From assembly GCA_017526725.1 (NCBI GenBank), contig JAFXRA010000209.1:1-15496 (forward strand): DNA of 15,496 nt. Direction: 5' to 3'. Under the pieces are notes generated by a model. The model saw only the letters and a list, made by a program, of their open reading frames with translations. It was not told where the DNA came from and searched no databases. Numbering within the stretch: position 1 is the stretch's first letter; each line of letters begins with the position of its first letter. The DNA is from Candidatus Rifleibacteriota bacterium (GTDB taxonomy: Bacteria > Riflebacteria > Ozemobacteria > Ozemobacterales > Ozemobacteraceae). The position numbers and the translations under genes were made by a program. This document shows, piece by piece, positions 6,011 to 14,998 of the stretch.

Positions 6011-8092
6011 TTATTTAAAACCTATAAGCCTACAGTCAAGCACCATAAGCTGTGCCGTTCTGATTCCATTATAATCATTTGGTTCAACATGAAATACTAT
6101 ATCACAAGTTCCATCTCTAATGAAATCAGGAACCATAATATTTCCTAAGCTGAAACCAATACCAAATAGACTTCGACCATTAGATCGTTTCAGTTTAAAC
6201 CGCAAGTGATTTTTGTTTTCACCGACTTTTTTTATTTCGTGGAATTGAGCATTTTTTATTATAAAAATCGGCGCAGGGTTATCTATTCCAAATGGAGCAA
6301 ATTTAAGAATATCTGCGAGGAATTTTTCGTCTATGTCGTCAGTTGTAATTTCTGCATCTATTTCCCATTCCGGTTTTAAATCATCTGGAGAGATGTGTTT
6401 TGCAGAAAACTCTCTAAGTTTTTCTCTGAATTTATCTACATTTTCGGGAAGCATTGTCAGACCTGCTGCCCCGACGTGGCCTCCATATTTTTCAAGACTT
6501 TCGGAACAATAATTCAATGCTTCTATTATATTAATGTTTTTGAAACTTCGAGCAGAACCAAGGAATTTACCCTGATCTTCCAGCAAAACGATTACCGGTC
6601 TGCTGTAATCAAGCATCAGTCTTGTGGCTACTATTCCAGTAACCCCTAGATTTTTCATGGGAGCCGCAACCATTAAGATGCGGTCATTTTCAATATCGTT
6701 TTGCTGACTTAGGTATTCTTTTACGCCGTTATAGCATTCTTCACCAAGTCTTTTTCTTTCGGTATTCAGTTCGTATAACTGTTTCGCCAGATTATCAGCT
6801 TTGCTGCTCTTGCTTGTGCTTAACAAATCAATTGCTAGTTCAGCTGTTTTTAGACGCCCAGAAGAATTCAAAACTGGTGCAATATTAAAACTGATGTCTT
6901 TTTCACTAATCTGCTTACTTTTCCAACCCAAAGCAGTAAATAGACTAGATAATCCTAGGCGTTTGCTCTTGGAAACAAATTTTAATCCCATTTGGGTAAA
7001 CATTCTATTTTCGCCTTGTAGGGGAACCATATCCGCGATAGTTCCGATTGTAAGTATATCAAGACATCTTACCCAAAGTTGCTTTATATCAGGTAAACCA
7101 GCTTCAATACACTTCAAAAACAGCAATAAAAGAGATTTTGCTCCGGTGATATGGTCTAGGTTAATTGTTTTTTTTAATTCGTCTTTGCTGAGCTTAACTG
7201 CGTCCGGCAAATATTCTTTAATGAAAGAATCAATGAATATTGGTTTAACATTTGGATTGTTTGTGGCTGATGCAATAGAAGGAACGAGATTGTCAATAAT
7301 GCTTTTTTCTTCTTTGTTGAAGAAAACAGGAATAGAAGAATTAAGCATTGAAGCATTGAAATTGTTAATGTTCGAAAAACCTTCACGAGGAGAAAACTTG
7401 ACAACAGTTATATCGTCTCCGCTGAAATCAAAGGCTATCAAAGGTTTAGAAAGCTTTTTACAACGCGCCATTTCCAATGCCATAGAAAGTTTGAATGCAA
7501 CAGCAACACCGGCAATGTTTTTCTGTGGGCAAAGAGATTCATGAAGTTTCGGATCAACTAAAGCTATTGCATTGGGAACCTGAGAAGGCGGTTCATGATG
7601 GTCTGTAACAATTACATCAATACCTTTGCTTTTGGCATAGTCTACTTCGTCATGATTGCTTATTCCGCAGTCTACTGTAATGATCAGACTTATGCCGTCT
7701 TTCGCGGCAACATCGATGTATCCAGGATTCAGACCGTATCCATCTTCTATTACCGGTACCGTATAATCAACGAAATCATAAAATGATTTTAATGTTTCTG
7801 TTAGAACTACAGTAGAAGTAATCCCGTCGACGTCTCTGTCTCCGTAGACTCTTATGCTTTCGTTGTTTTCAGTTGCTTTAAGAATTCTATCTATGGCTGT
7901 ACACATCCCATCCATAATAAATGGAGAGAAAAGATATCGGCTTTTGGGATTAAAATATCGGTCTATTGCGGGAATATCAGTTATACCCCTGTTTATAAGA
8001 ATCTTAAGCAGGGTATCAGAAAAACCGGTAGATTTTAATCTATCGATATTCTGCTGAGATACTTCCTTAATTTTCCAAATTTTATCAGCCAT
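6011..8092 (-). CDS. recJ: Single-stranded-DNA-specific 5'-3' exonuclease RecJ, with large insertion
   Basis: RecJ degrades single-stranded DNA 5' to 3' in recombination and mismatch or base-excision repair. The DHH-family motifs are all present: GDRDVDG (84-90), ITVDCG (138-143), TDHH (163-166), GTIADMVPL (350-358), NSSGR (409-413) and the DHHA1 motif GGHVGAAG (537-544), then an OB-fold region (~575-690) with FGIDNPAPIF. Metal ligands D87, D89, D141, H165, H166 and D354 are inferred by alignment with known RecJ. Two oddities stand out. The aromatic residue usually in GD(Y/F)D is Arg86. In addition, about 110-130 extra residues lie between GVAVAFKL (195-202) and the DxLTIGTIAD motif, making the protein 693 residues against roughly 560-580 in common RecJ. 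The ATG directly follows the TAA of the upstream HD-GYP gene, suggesting translational coupling. Confidence 0.93.
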   Translation of the reverse strand: MADKIWKIKEVSQQNIDRLKSTGFSDTLLKILINRGITDIPAIDRYFNPKSRYLFSPFIMDGMCTAIDRILKATENNESIRVYGDRDVDGITSTVVLTETLKSFYDFVDYTVPVIEDGYGLNPGYIDVAAKDGISLIITVDCGISNHDEVDYAKSKGIDVIVTDHHEPPSQVPNAIALVDPKLHESLCPQKNIAGVAVAFKLSMALEMARCKKLSKPLIAFDFSGDDITVVKFSPREGFSNINNFNASMLNSSIPVFFNKEEKSIIDNLVPSIASATNNPNVKPIFIDSFIKEYLPDAVKLSKDELKKTINLDHITGAKSLLLLFLKCIEAGLPDIKQLWVRCLDILTIGTIADMVPLQGENRMFTQMGLKFVSKSKRLGLSSLFTALGWKSKQISEKDISFNIAPVLNSSGRLKTAELAIDLLSTSKSSKADNLAKQLYELNTERKRLGEECYNGVKEYLSQQNDIENDRILMVAAPMKNLGVTGIVATRLMLDYSRPVIVLLEDQGKFLGSARSFKNINIIEALNYCSESLEKYGGHVGAAGLTMLPENVDKFREKLREFSAKHISPDDLKPEWEIDAEITTDDIDEKFLADILKFAPFGIDNPAPIFIIKNAQFHEIKKVGENKNHLRFKLKRSNGRSLFGIGFSLGNIMVPDFIRDGTCDIVFHVEPNDYNGIRTAQLMVLDCRLIGFK

Positions 8093-10441
8093 TTACATAT
8101 TTCTGATTTCTTTAATTTTGTCTTCGTCAGCAATGACTTCTAAGAAAGCACTGACAATGCGAGGATCAAACTGGGTTTCGGAACAGCGTATCATCTCTTT
8201 TCTAGCAAATTCAAGGGGCATAGTGTCTCTGTAGGCACGTTTACTTGTCATTGCATCGAAAGAGTCGGCTACGCAGATAATTCTTGCCAATAATGGTATT
8301 TCTTCACCCTTCAAACCTTCAGGATAGCCTTTACCATCAAAGCGTTCGTGATGATATTTGATTAAAGGAACTTTTTCTTTTAGGAATTTTGCTGGTTCAA
8401 TAATCATCGCACCGCGAGAAGGATGTGTTTTTATCTGCTGGAACTCTTCATTGGTTAGTTTGTCCGGCTTATTAATTATAGCTTCAGAAATGCCAATTTT
8501 GCCTATATCGTGAAGAAGAGCACCTATATAAAGATTCTTGAGGTCTTCGTCTGAAAGATTCATAATCTTTCCGATTTCAATAGAGTATTTTGCAACACGT
8601 TCGCTGTGACCCATTGTGTATGTGTCTTTTGCGTCTATTGAATTTGCCAAAGCTCTGACAGCAGATAGATAGCTGGCTTCTAAATCTTCATATAGTTTTG
8701 CATTGTTAAGAGAAACAGCAATCTGAGAAGCCAATGTAACCATCATGTCAAGGTCGCTTTTGTCAAAGAGTTCGCCTGAAATCTTATCTGTAATAGAAAG
8801 AACTCCAAGACATTTTTCTTTAACTTTAAGCGGAACACATATAGAGCTAGAACCAGCATCAATAGAGTCATTGTCATTGGTGTGCATATCATTGATCATT
8901 ATGGGTTCGCCGCGTTGAAATACTTTGCCTGCAATACCTTCACCGCTTCTTATCGGTTTCATATTTTTGCTGGATTTTTCACCTTTGTATAGCTTCAGAT
9001 TCAGAAGTTTAGTTTCTTCATCATACAATATAATAGAACTTGTTTTCACACCGCCAAAAACTTTTGCAGTCAAATCCAGAATGAGTTCTAATAGTTTGTT
9101 GATGTCTAAAACAGTGCCAATATTCTTAGCTATTTCATGAAGAGTGTTCAGTTCAAGAATTTTTCTATGCAAATCTTGCCACATTAAGGCGTTGCGTATG
9201 GCAATAGAGGTTTCTTTAATTATGCCTTCTACAAGACTAAGGTCGGTTTCGCAAAAATCTTCACCTGAAATTTTGTTCTTTCCGAAAAGCACTGCTATTA
9301 CTTTCCCTTTTACAATAATAGGAATGTAAAAAGATTTATCGGAGGAATTATTTGAAGATTCTTTGTTTGTGGAAACTAACTCTTCTGGTTTACTTGATGT
9401 TTCGTTTATTATAATACTTTCACCGGTTTGATAAACCTTAGAAGCTAATATTGAATCGAGGGGAACGCGTTTGTTCTGGGGGATAGAATCAGGATTCAGA
9501 CCTTTTATTACTTTATATTCAAATTCGTTGTGCATTTCGTCAACGACAAGAACCATACATGTCTGTATTCCGTTGAGAACATTCAGAACGTTTTCGACCA
9601 GCTTTGTATAAATTTCATCTAAATCGTGTACAAAACTGAGAGAATGGTTGATTTGATTTAATGCAGCCATTTCAAATATTTTACGTTCTTGGGTCTGGGT
9701 TTTGTTGGTAAGTTCAATTTGCTTTTCATCAACCTTTGACAGCATATTATTAAATGCAATACTTAAAGGAAGACTTTCAATGGAGTTATCTATTTCAATA
9801 TCAATGTTAGAATTGCCTTCTGATACTTTATTTGCGACTGAAGTTAATTGCAACAGCGGTCTATCAATGTGTTTTGCAACTACTCTTGAAATATAAAATG
9901 AAAAAAAGAAACCGGCTACCATGCACATCAGGCTGAAGTTAAGGACTTCAGAACTTTTGTTAACAAAGTAATCATTTGAGAATACTATTTGAATAAAGCC
10001 GATTTCTTTATCATTTTCGCTGTCAACTAATGGGTTTTCTATTACAACTGTAGGAGGAATATATAAATAGTAGCTGTGTCGGTATTGAGTATTTGGAGCT
10101 GATTCTGCAAGCTTTCTTTTGCTGGAATCAGATATTTGAACAGAAATAATATCGTTGTTGATTACTTCCTGAGAAGTTAGAGATTTTGCAAGCTTTGTTA
10201 TTTTATTAATATCATTTGAATTTAGATAATCTACTATTAATGGACTGATTGTTCTTACGATTGTAATGCCTTTGCCGTTAGTGTAGTTTCGGCTTAGGGT
10301 TTTCCAGCGCGAAAGTTCAGACCATGTAAGTACAGCAATTATAAGAAATGTTAATATAGACGATAGAAGGAATATTTTATTTTTTAACGACATTGTATGT
10401 AATGTGTTCGCATTATATAAGCTGTTATTACTGCTGTTCAT
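8093..10441 (-). CDS. Membrane sensor with HAMP, two GAF domains and HD-GYP phosphodiesterase
   Basis: Domains in order: transmembrane helix (~22-40), extracytoplasmic sensor region (~41-165), second helix (~167-188), HAMP linker (~187-240), GAF 1 (~270-417), GAF 2 (~444-582) and HD-GYP (~588-775). The HD-GYP domain looks active: H612 (GHSER), HDIGKIG (644-650), THP (672-674), HHER..DGKGYP (697-707) and D726. This family hydrolyses c-di-GMP to pGpG or GMP, or in some members cGAMP. The likely role is a membrane-bound receptor whose outer signal and GAF ligands set phosphodiesterase activity. The ATG at 10441 has GGAG nine bases upstream. Met17 has no ribosome site, so the longer start is preferred. 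The start overlaps the upstream membrane-protein gene by 14 bases, and the stop abuts recJ. Confidence 0.92.
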   Translation of the reverse strand: MNSSNNSLYNANTLHTMSLKNKIFLLSSILTFLIIAVLTWSELSRWKTLSRNYTNGKGITIVRTISPLIVDYLNSNDINKITKLAKSLTSQEVINNDIISVQISDSSKRKLAESAPNTQYRHSYYLYIPPTVVIENPLVDSENDKEIGFIQIVFSNDYFVNKSSEVLNFSLMCMVAGFFFSFYISRVVAKHIDRPLLQLTSVANKVSEGNSNIDIEIDNSIESLPLSIAFNNMLSKVDEKQIELTNKTQTQERKIFEMAALNQINHSLSFVHDLDEIYTKLVENVLNVLNGIQTCMVLVVDEMHNEFEYKVIKGLNPDSIPQNKRVPLDSILASKVYQTGESIIINETSSKPEELVSTNKESSNNSSDKSFYIPIIVKGKVIAVLFGKNKISGEDFCETDLSLVEGIIKETSIAIRNALMWQDLHRKILELNTLHEIAKNIGTVLDINKLLELILDLTAKVFGGVKTSSIILYDEETKLLNLKLYKGEKSSKNMKPIRSGEGIAGKVFQRGEPIMINDMHTNDNDSIDAGSSSICVPLKVKEKCLGVLSITDKISGELFDKSDLDMMVTLASQIAVSLNNAKLYEDLEASYLSAVRALANSIDAKDTYTMGHSERVAKYSIEIGKIMNLSDEDLKNLYIGALLHDIGKIGISEAIINKPDKLTNEEFQQIKTHPSRGAMIIEPAKFLKEKVPLIKYHHERFDGKGYPEGLKGEEIPLLARIICVADSFDAMTSKRAYRDTMPLEFARKEMIRCSETQFDPRIVSAFLEVIADEDKIKEIRNM

Positions 10442-11372
10442 CAGTTGTTTCTCCAGTGCTTGCAGTTGTAATTACGACTGCATCAGAAATCTCGTTTTTA
10501 TCTTCAGGTGAGGACGTGGTTTCTACCGTTTTAATAAACTGAGGTGTTTCAGAATTCTTTAGTGTTTCGTTTGTATCACACTTAGTTTCTATTATCGAAG
10601 CGTCTTCAACATTCTGTGAATTAATATTATACAAAATCTGTTCTTTTGCATTGGTTCTTTCTCTTGCGTCGGCTCTAGCCTGAGAAATAATGCTTTCTTT
10701 TATAATAGATTGGAATAGAGAACCTTTGGCAGGCAGCGGGTGCATCATTCCACAAATAACAAAATAAAGCATACCGCTTGTAAAGATGAATATGTGGCTA
10801 AGTTTTTCTGTTTGAGTATTCTTAAATATAGAGAACCAGATTGCTACAGCAGCTATAATAATGATTCCCCTGTAAATCAGGCCTTGTTTTTTATAGCTAG
10901 GTATTACAGGAGCGATTCCCTTTATAATAGTAGATAAAGCTAGAATAATGTGAATAAATGCTGCAGATGCTGTTACATAAAGAAGCCAATCGGGTATCTT
11001 TTGTGCAGTCATATTTAAAGCCATAATCACAGCTAATCCATAAGAAGTAACAATTGAAACTGCTCTATAAAAATTGTAAAACTTCGCAATAAAAGCTTTG
11101 ATGCTATCTGTTATTTTAATGTCGTCCCAGCCGTTATTCTGTTCTAGCTTAATTCTTCCTAAGACATAGTTATTAACCGCATCGCCCATAAAAAATGGCA
11201 ATACACATAATACCATCTGTATATTATTCCAAAAAGAACTAAGCTCAATCCTGCTTAAAAAAATCCAAATCAGAATACAGCCAAAAATAGTCGTCTGATT
11301 GCAGGAGAGCCCTAGAAAAACAATACTTTTGAGTTTATTAAAACCCGAGTTGTCAGAAGTTTGTGATTGCAT
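10428..11372 (-). CDS. Multi-pass membrane protein of unknown function
   Basis: I do not recognise the family. About five to six hydrophobic segments are seen (near residues 19-42, 53-68, 104-125, 131-152, 169-186 and 193-211 counted from the possible TTG at 11378). They are followed by a hydrophilic tail of about 100 residues rich in Thr, Glu and Ser that is probably cytoplasmic and disordered. The start is uncertain: ATG at 11372 is chosen over TTG two codons upstream, and neither has a good ribosome site. The gene heads the minus-strand operon and overlaps the HD-GYP sensor by 14 bases, so the two are likely made together. A partner or accessory membrane protein for that sensor is possible, but only by context. 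Confidence 0.8.
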   Translation of the reverse strand: MQSQTSDNSGFNKLKSIVFLGLSCNQTTIFGCILIWIFLSRIELSSFWNNIQMVLCVLPFFMGDAVNNYVLGRIKLEQNNGWDDIKITDSIKAFIAKFYNFYRAVSIVTSYGLAVIMALNMTAQKIPDWLLYVTASAAFIHIILALSTIIKGIAPVIPSYKKQGLIYRGIIIIAAVAIWFSIFKNTQTEKLSHIFIFTSGMLYFVICGMMHPLPAKGSLFQSIIKESIISQARADARERTNAKEQILYNINSQNVEDASIIETKCDTNETLKNSETPQFIKTVETTSSPEDKNEISDAVVITTASTGETTDEQQ

Positions 11373-11452
11373 GAACAATATAATAACATTTACCTAAAAT
11401 AAATGCTACCTACTATTTTTAAAATTAGCCTTATCTAACTTGAAAAAGGTTA

Positions 11453-11480
11453 TTGATATATAAAAAGTTTATGCTACAAT
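11453..11480 (+). promoter_or_regulatory. Strong sigma-70-type promoter of ygfK (extended -10)
   Basis: TTGATA (11453-11458) and TACAAT (11475-11480) are separated by 16 bases, each one base from consensus, with TG one base before the -10 hexamer (TGCTACAAT), the extended -10 pattern. This puts the transcript start near 11487 and gives a leader of about 40 bases. The same 150-bp gap must also hold the promoter of the divergent membrane-protein operon, for which I see no clear candidate. Confidence 0.65.
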
Positions 11481-11503
11481 TTCAAAGAGATGAGAAAAAC
11501 TAA

Positions 11504-11521
11504 CCTTTAAATAAAGGAAGG
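11504..11521 (+). promoter_or_regulatory. ygfK ribosome site next to a small hairpin
   Basis: AAGGAAGG (11514-11521), six bases before the ATG at 11528, is a good Shine-Dalgarno site and fixes the start. Its first bases lie in a short stem, CCTTT (11504-11508) with AAAGG (11513-11517), which could modestly affect translation initiation. The stem is weak, so regulation is speculative. Confidence 0.6.
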
Positions 11522-11527
11522 AATAAT

Positions 11528-14500
11528 ATGTCAAAAGAATTTACCAGAATAGGTATTGAACAACTCGCTTCTTGGATTCTCCGAGAATATGATGAAACAC
11601 AGCAGATTTTCGGTATTCATAAAGATTTATTCTTTACTCCGAAAGCTGATGACCCATTTACAATGACTAGATATGGTCAGTTTATGGAAAGTCCAATCGG
11701 TGTTGCTGCTGGTCCTCATACTCAGATGGCTCAGAATTTAATTGCTGCTTGGCTTTGTGGTTCAAGATATCTTGAACTCAAGACCGTTCAGACTATGGAT
11801 GATCTCGGCAAGATAATCAGCAAACCCTGTATTGATATGCAGGACGAAGGTTACAACTGTGAATGGTCACAGGAACTTAAACTAGAAGACAGTTTTGATG
11901 AATATCTGAATGCCTGGATAATGCTTCATATTCTTCGCCACAAATTCGGTTGGACAAACGAAAAGGGTAGAGGCTTCATTTTCAATATGAGCGTTGGCTA
12001 CAATCTTGAAGGCGTTTTGAAACCAAATGTTCAAGAATTCCTTGATAAAATGGCTAATTCAGAACAATACCTCAAAGAAAAGCTCATGGCTGTTAAGAAA
12101 TATTATCCACAAGTTGATGAAATCGATATTCCAGCTAAGCTTTCTGATAATATCACTCTTTCTACAATGCATGGCTGCCCACCAGATGAAATCGAAAAGA
12201 TAGCTATGTATCTTGTAAAAGAACGCGGATACAACACAACAATTAAGTTGAATCCAACTCTTCTCGGACCAGATCAGCTTCGCCACATTCTTAATGATGT
12301 ATGCGGTTTCGTAACTAATGTTCCAGATGAAGCTTTCGGTCATGACCTCAAATATCCTGATGGCGTAGAAATTTTGAAGAATATGACTAAAGCTGCTGCT
12401 GAAAAGGGCGTTGCTTTTGGTATTAAGCTTACCAACACTCTTGAAAGCTGCAACCACAAGACAATTTTCCCAGAAAAAGAAAAATTCATGTATATGAGTG
12501 GCCGTGCTTTGCACCCAATCAGCATTAACCTTGCTGCTAAGTTGCAGAACGAATTTAATGGTCAGCTTGATATTACATTCAGTGCTGGTGCTAACTGCGA
12601 TAATATGCATCAGATTCTTGCCTGTGGTATTAAGCCGGTAACTGCTTCTTCAGACATTTTGAAACCGGGCGGATATGCTCGCCAGATTCAGACTCTTGAA
12701 AACGTAGCTAAGGCTATGCGTGCTGCTGGTGCTTCTAATATTGATGAATACATTGTTAAGTATGCTGATGCAGGCACTAATGATGTTAAGGAAGCTGCTC
12801 TGATCAACCTCCGCAGATATGCTGGTGCTGCTCCCGCTAATCCCGCTTACCACAGAGATTCTAAGACTGGTGATTCTGTAAAGACTGGCCGCAAGCTCAC
12901 TACTTTCGATTGTGTTAAGGCTCCATGTCTTACCACTTGTCCAGTAGAACAAGATATTCCAGACTATATGTATTACACTTCTAAGGGTGACTACAAGAAA
13001 GCTTACGAAGTCATCATGAAGAACAACCCAATGCCAAATGTTCTTGGTATGATCTGCGATCATCAGTGCCAGCACAAGTGCACTCGTATGAATTATGACA
13101 GTTCAGTTCTCATCAGAGAAATCAAACGCTTTATCGCTGCTAAGAATGAAAATCGCCCAGCTTTACAGCCTGGTAAGGATAACGGCAAGAAAGTTGCAAT
13201 CATAGGTGCTGGTCCATCTGGTCTTGCTGCAGCTTACTTCTTGAGACTTGAAGGCTTTGGAGTAGATGTATTTGAAACTAAGGCTTTTGCTGGTGGTATG
13301 ATTTCTGATGCTATTCCAGCTTTCAGACTTACTGATGAAGCAATTCGCAAAGATGTTGATTTCATCGCTGGTCTTGGTGCTAATATTCACTACAACGAAA
13401 AGATTGATGCTAACCGCTTTGAAGAAATCAGAAAAGCTTACAACTACGTTTATGTAGCTGTTGGTGCTCAGGTAGCTAAGAAGATGGGTGTTCCCGGAGA
13501 AGACGCACAAGGCGTTCTCGACCAGCTCACTTTCTTGTCTGATGTAAGACGCGGTAAAGAAGTTAACTTAGGCGAAAGAGTAGTTGTTATCGGTGGTGGT
13601 AACTCTGCTATGGACGCTGCTAGAACTGCTCTTAGACTTGGCAATGGCACAAAGGTAACTCTTGCTTATAGAAGAACCAAAGCTGAAATGCCTGCTGACC
13701 CAGACGAAGTTATAGCTCTTGCCGAAGAAGGCGTTGAAATTCTTGAACTCCATGCTCCTGTTGAAGTTGTAGTAAATAATGGCAAAGTCACTGCTATGAG
13801 ACTTCAGAAGATGAAACTTGGTGAAAAGGGTGCCGATGGCCGCCGCAAACCAGTTGCAATCGAAGGCGCTGTAGTTGATGTTCCATGCACTTCTATAATC
13901 AGTGCTATTGGTCAGGGTGTTAAAGTTGATTTCGTAGATTCTGCTATTCTTAGAGCTAATCCTGTAACTGGCGAAACTTCATTAGAAAACGTATTCGCTG
14001 GTGGTGACGTTTCTAGAGGTGCTGCTACTGTTGTTAAGGCTTGTGGTGACGGCCGCATTGCTGCTATGAATATAGTTGCTAAGGCTGGTCAGGAATTCGG
14101 TATTAAGCCAATGAAGGTTGACAAAGGCTTGTCTGCTGCTGAACGCATGAGAAGAAGCGCAACCAAGGTTAAAGGCTTGAGAGTACCTGAAATTCCAGTT
14201 AAAGACCGCTGCGGTTTGAATAAAGTTGTAATTCGTGAACTTACAGATGAAGAAGCAAAAGCCGAAGCCGGCCGCTGCTTGTTCTGTAACGATGTCTGCA
14301 ACGTCTGCGTAAGCGTATGTCCAAACAGAGCTAATCGTTCTTACACTATTAAGACTGGTGACTACCCAATCTACAAGAGCAAAAATAAGATGGGTACTCT
14401 GGTTCTTGAAAAAGAAGGAATCTTAAGACTTACTCAACCAAATCAGGTTCTCAATATTGGCGATTTCTGTAACGAATGCGCTAACTGCACTATGTTCTGT

Positions 14501-14818
14501 CCATCTGCTGGTGACCCATACAAGCAGAAACCAAAATTCTATTTGACTGAAGAAAGCTTCAAGGCTGAAGAAAACGGCTATAGAATTTCTGGAAATGTAT
14601 TGCGCGAAAGAGTTAAAGGTAGAGAATACAGCATCGAAGAAAGAGATGACTGCTTGTTCTTCAGCGGCAACCATATGGAAGCTAGAATCAACAAAGAAAC
14701 CTTCGCTGTAATGGATGCTATGCCAAAGAATGGTGGAGCACAGAGCTATTCTTTCGAAAATGCTATAAAGATGGCTATCCTTTACATGGCAGTAAAAGAT
14801 CAGGCTTTCAATTTCTAA
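11528..14818 (+). CDS. ygfK: YgfK-type iron-sulfur flavoprotein oxidoreductase (putative selenate reductase subunit)
   Basis: The N-terminal ~430 residues match YgfK, with IGVAAGPHTQMAQN (57-70) and YLELKTVQ, a dihydroorotate-dehydrogenase-like barrel. A glutamate-synthase small-subunit-like module follows: Cys462, Cys467, Cys471 and Cys510, Cys514, Cys518 for iron-sulfur clusters, FAD-binding GAGPSG (560-565), NAD(P)H-binding GGGNSA (689-694) and the second FAD motif VFAGGD (822-827). The C-terminus has ferredoxin-like cysteines at 917, 920, 924, 927, 931 and a classic set at 981, 984, 987, 991. At 1096 residues it is slightly longer than the E. coli protein. YgfK is annotated as a selenate reductase subunit, but that role is poorly supported; ygfK also occurs in anaerobic purine-degradation gene clusters. 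Here it stands alone, without molybdenum-enzyme or purine genes, with its own promoter and terminator. Strong GCT-alanine preference suggests high expression. The family is firm; the substrate is open. Confidence 0.92.
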   Translation: MSKEFTRIGIEQLASWILREYDETQQIFGIHKDLFFTPKADDPFTMTRYGQFMESPIGVAAGPHTQMAQNLIAAWLCGSRYLELKTVQTMDDLGKIISKPCIDMQDEGYNCEWSQELKLEDSFDEYLNAWIMLHILRHKFGWTNEKGRGFIFNMSVGYNLEGVLKPNVQEFLDKMANSEQYLKEKLMAVKKYYPQVDEIDIPAKLSDNITLSTMHGCPPDEIEKIAMYLVKERGYNTTIKLNPTLLGPDQLRHILNDVCGFVTNVPDEAFGHDLKYPDGVEILKNMTKAAAEKGVAFGIKLTNTLESCNHKTIFPEKEKFMYMSGRALHPISINLAAKLQNEFNGQLDITFSAGANCDNMHQILACGIKPVTASSDILKPGGYARQIQTLENVAKAMRAAGASNIDEYIVKYADAGTNDVKEAALINLRRYAGAAPANPAYHRDSKTGDSVKTGRKLTTFDCVKAPCLTTCPVEQDIPDYMYYTSKGDYKKAYEVIMKNNPMPNVLGMICDHQCQHKCTRMNYDSSVLIREIKRFIAAKNENRPALQPGKDNGKKVAIIGAGPSGLAAAYFLRLEGFGVDVFETKAFAGGMISDAIPAFRLTDEAIRKDVDFIAGLGANIHYNEKIDANRFEEIRKAYNYVYVAVGAQVAKKMGVPGEDAQGVLDQLTFLSDVRRGKEVNLGERVVVIGGGNSAMDAARTALRLGNGTKVTLAYRRTKAEMPADPDEVIALAEEGVEILELHAPVEVVVNNGKVTAMRLQKMKLGEKGADGRRKPVAIEGAVVDVPCTSIISAIGQGVKVDFVDSAILRANPVTGETSLENVFAGGDVSRGAATVVKACGDGRIAAMNIVAKAGQEFGIKPMKVDKGLSAAERMRRSATKVKGLRVPEIPVKDRCGLNKVVIRELTDEEAKAEAGRCLFCNDVCNVCVSVCPNRANRSYTIKTGDYPIYKSKNKMGTLVLEKEGILRLTQPNQVLNIGDFCNECANCTMFCPSAGDPYKQKPKFYLTEESFKAEENGYRISGNVLRERVKGREYSIEERDDCLFFSGNHMEARINKETFAVMDAMPKNGGAQSYSFENAIKMAILYMAVKDQAFNF

Positions 14819-14830
14819 GCTAAGTAACTA

Positions 14831-14865
14831 ACAAAAAAGGCTCACTTTATGTGAGCCTTTTTTGT
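14831..14865 (+). terminator. Intrinsic terminator after ygfK
   Basis: A perfect 15-bp stem (14831-14845 with 14851-14865) around the loop TTTAT has the GC-rich core GGCTCAC/GTGAGCC flanked by an A run and a T run. It starts 12 bases after the ygfK stop and ends the transcript. The A and T runs on both sides mean it could act in both directions. Confidence 0.92.
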
Positions 14866-14998
14866 TTGCTTTAAAACAACTGTTGTAAATTACTATTAAA
14901 ACAACAAATAAGTTTCTATTGGAAAATTTAATATGCACTTAGATTACGAATACTTTTATTTGGAAACGATATTAATATCATACTGGATAGAGAAAAAA

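Noticed and set aside
6801..7544. 247-codon plus-strand open frame
   Set aside because: It lies wholly antisense to recJ, has no ribosome site and shows no recognisable protein motif. It is a shadow of the recJ frame.
11403..11477. ATGCTAC direct repeats (11403-11409 and 11471-11477) as an operator in the divergent promoter region
   Set aside because: Only 7 bp, 68 bases apart, not palindromic, and one copy simply overlaps the extended -10. This is not enough to support an operator.
12059..12610. 183-codon minus-strand open frame inside ygfK
   Set aside because: It is antisense to the conserved YgfK barrel domain and has no ribosome site or recognisable domain.
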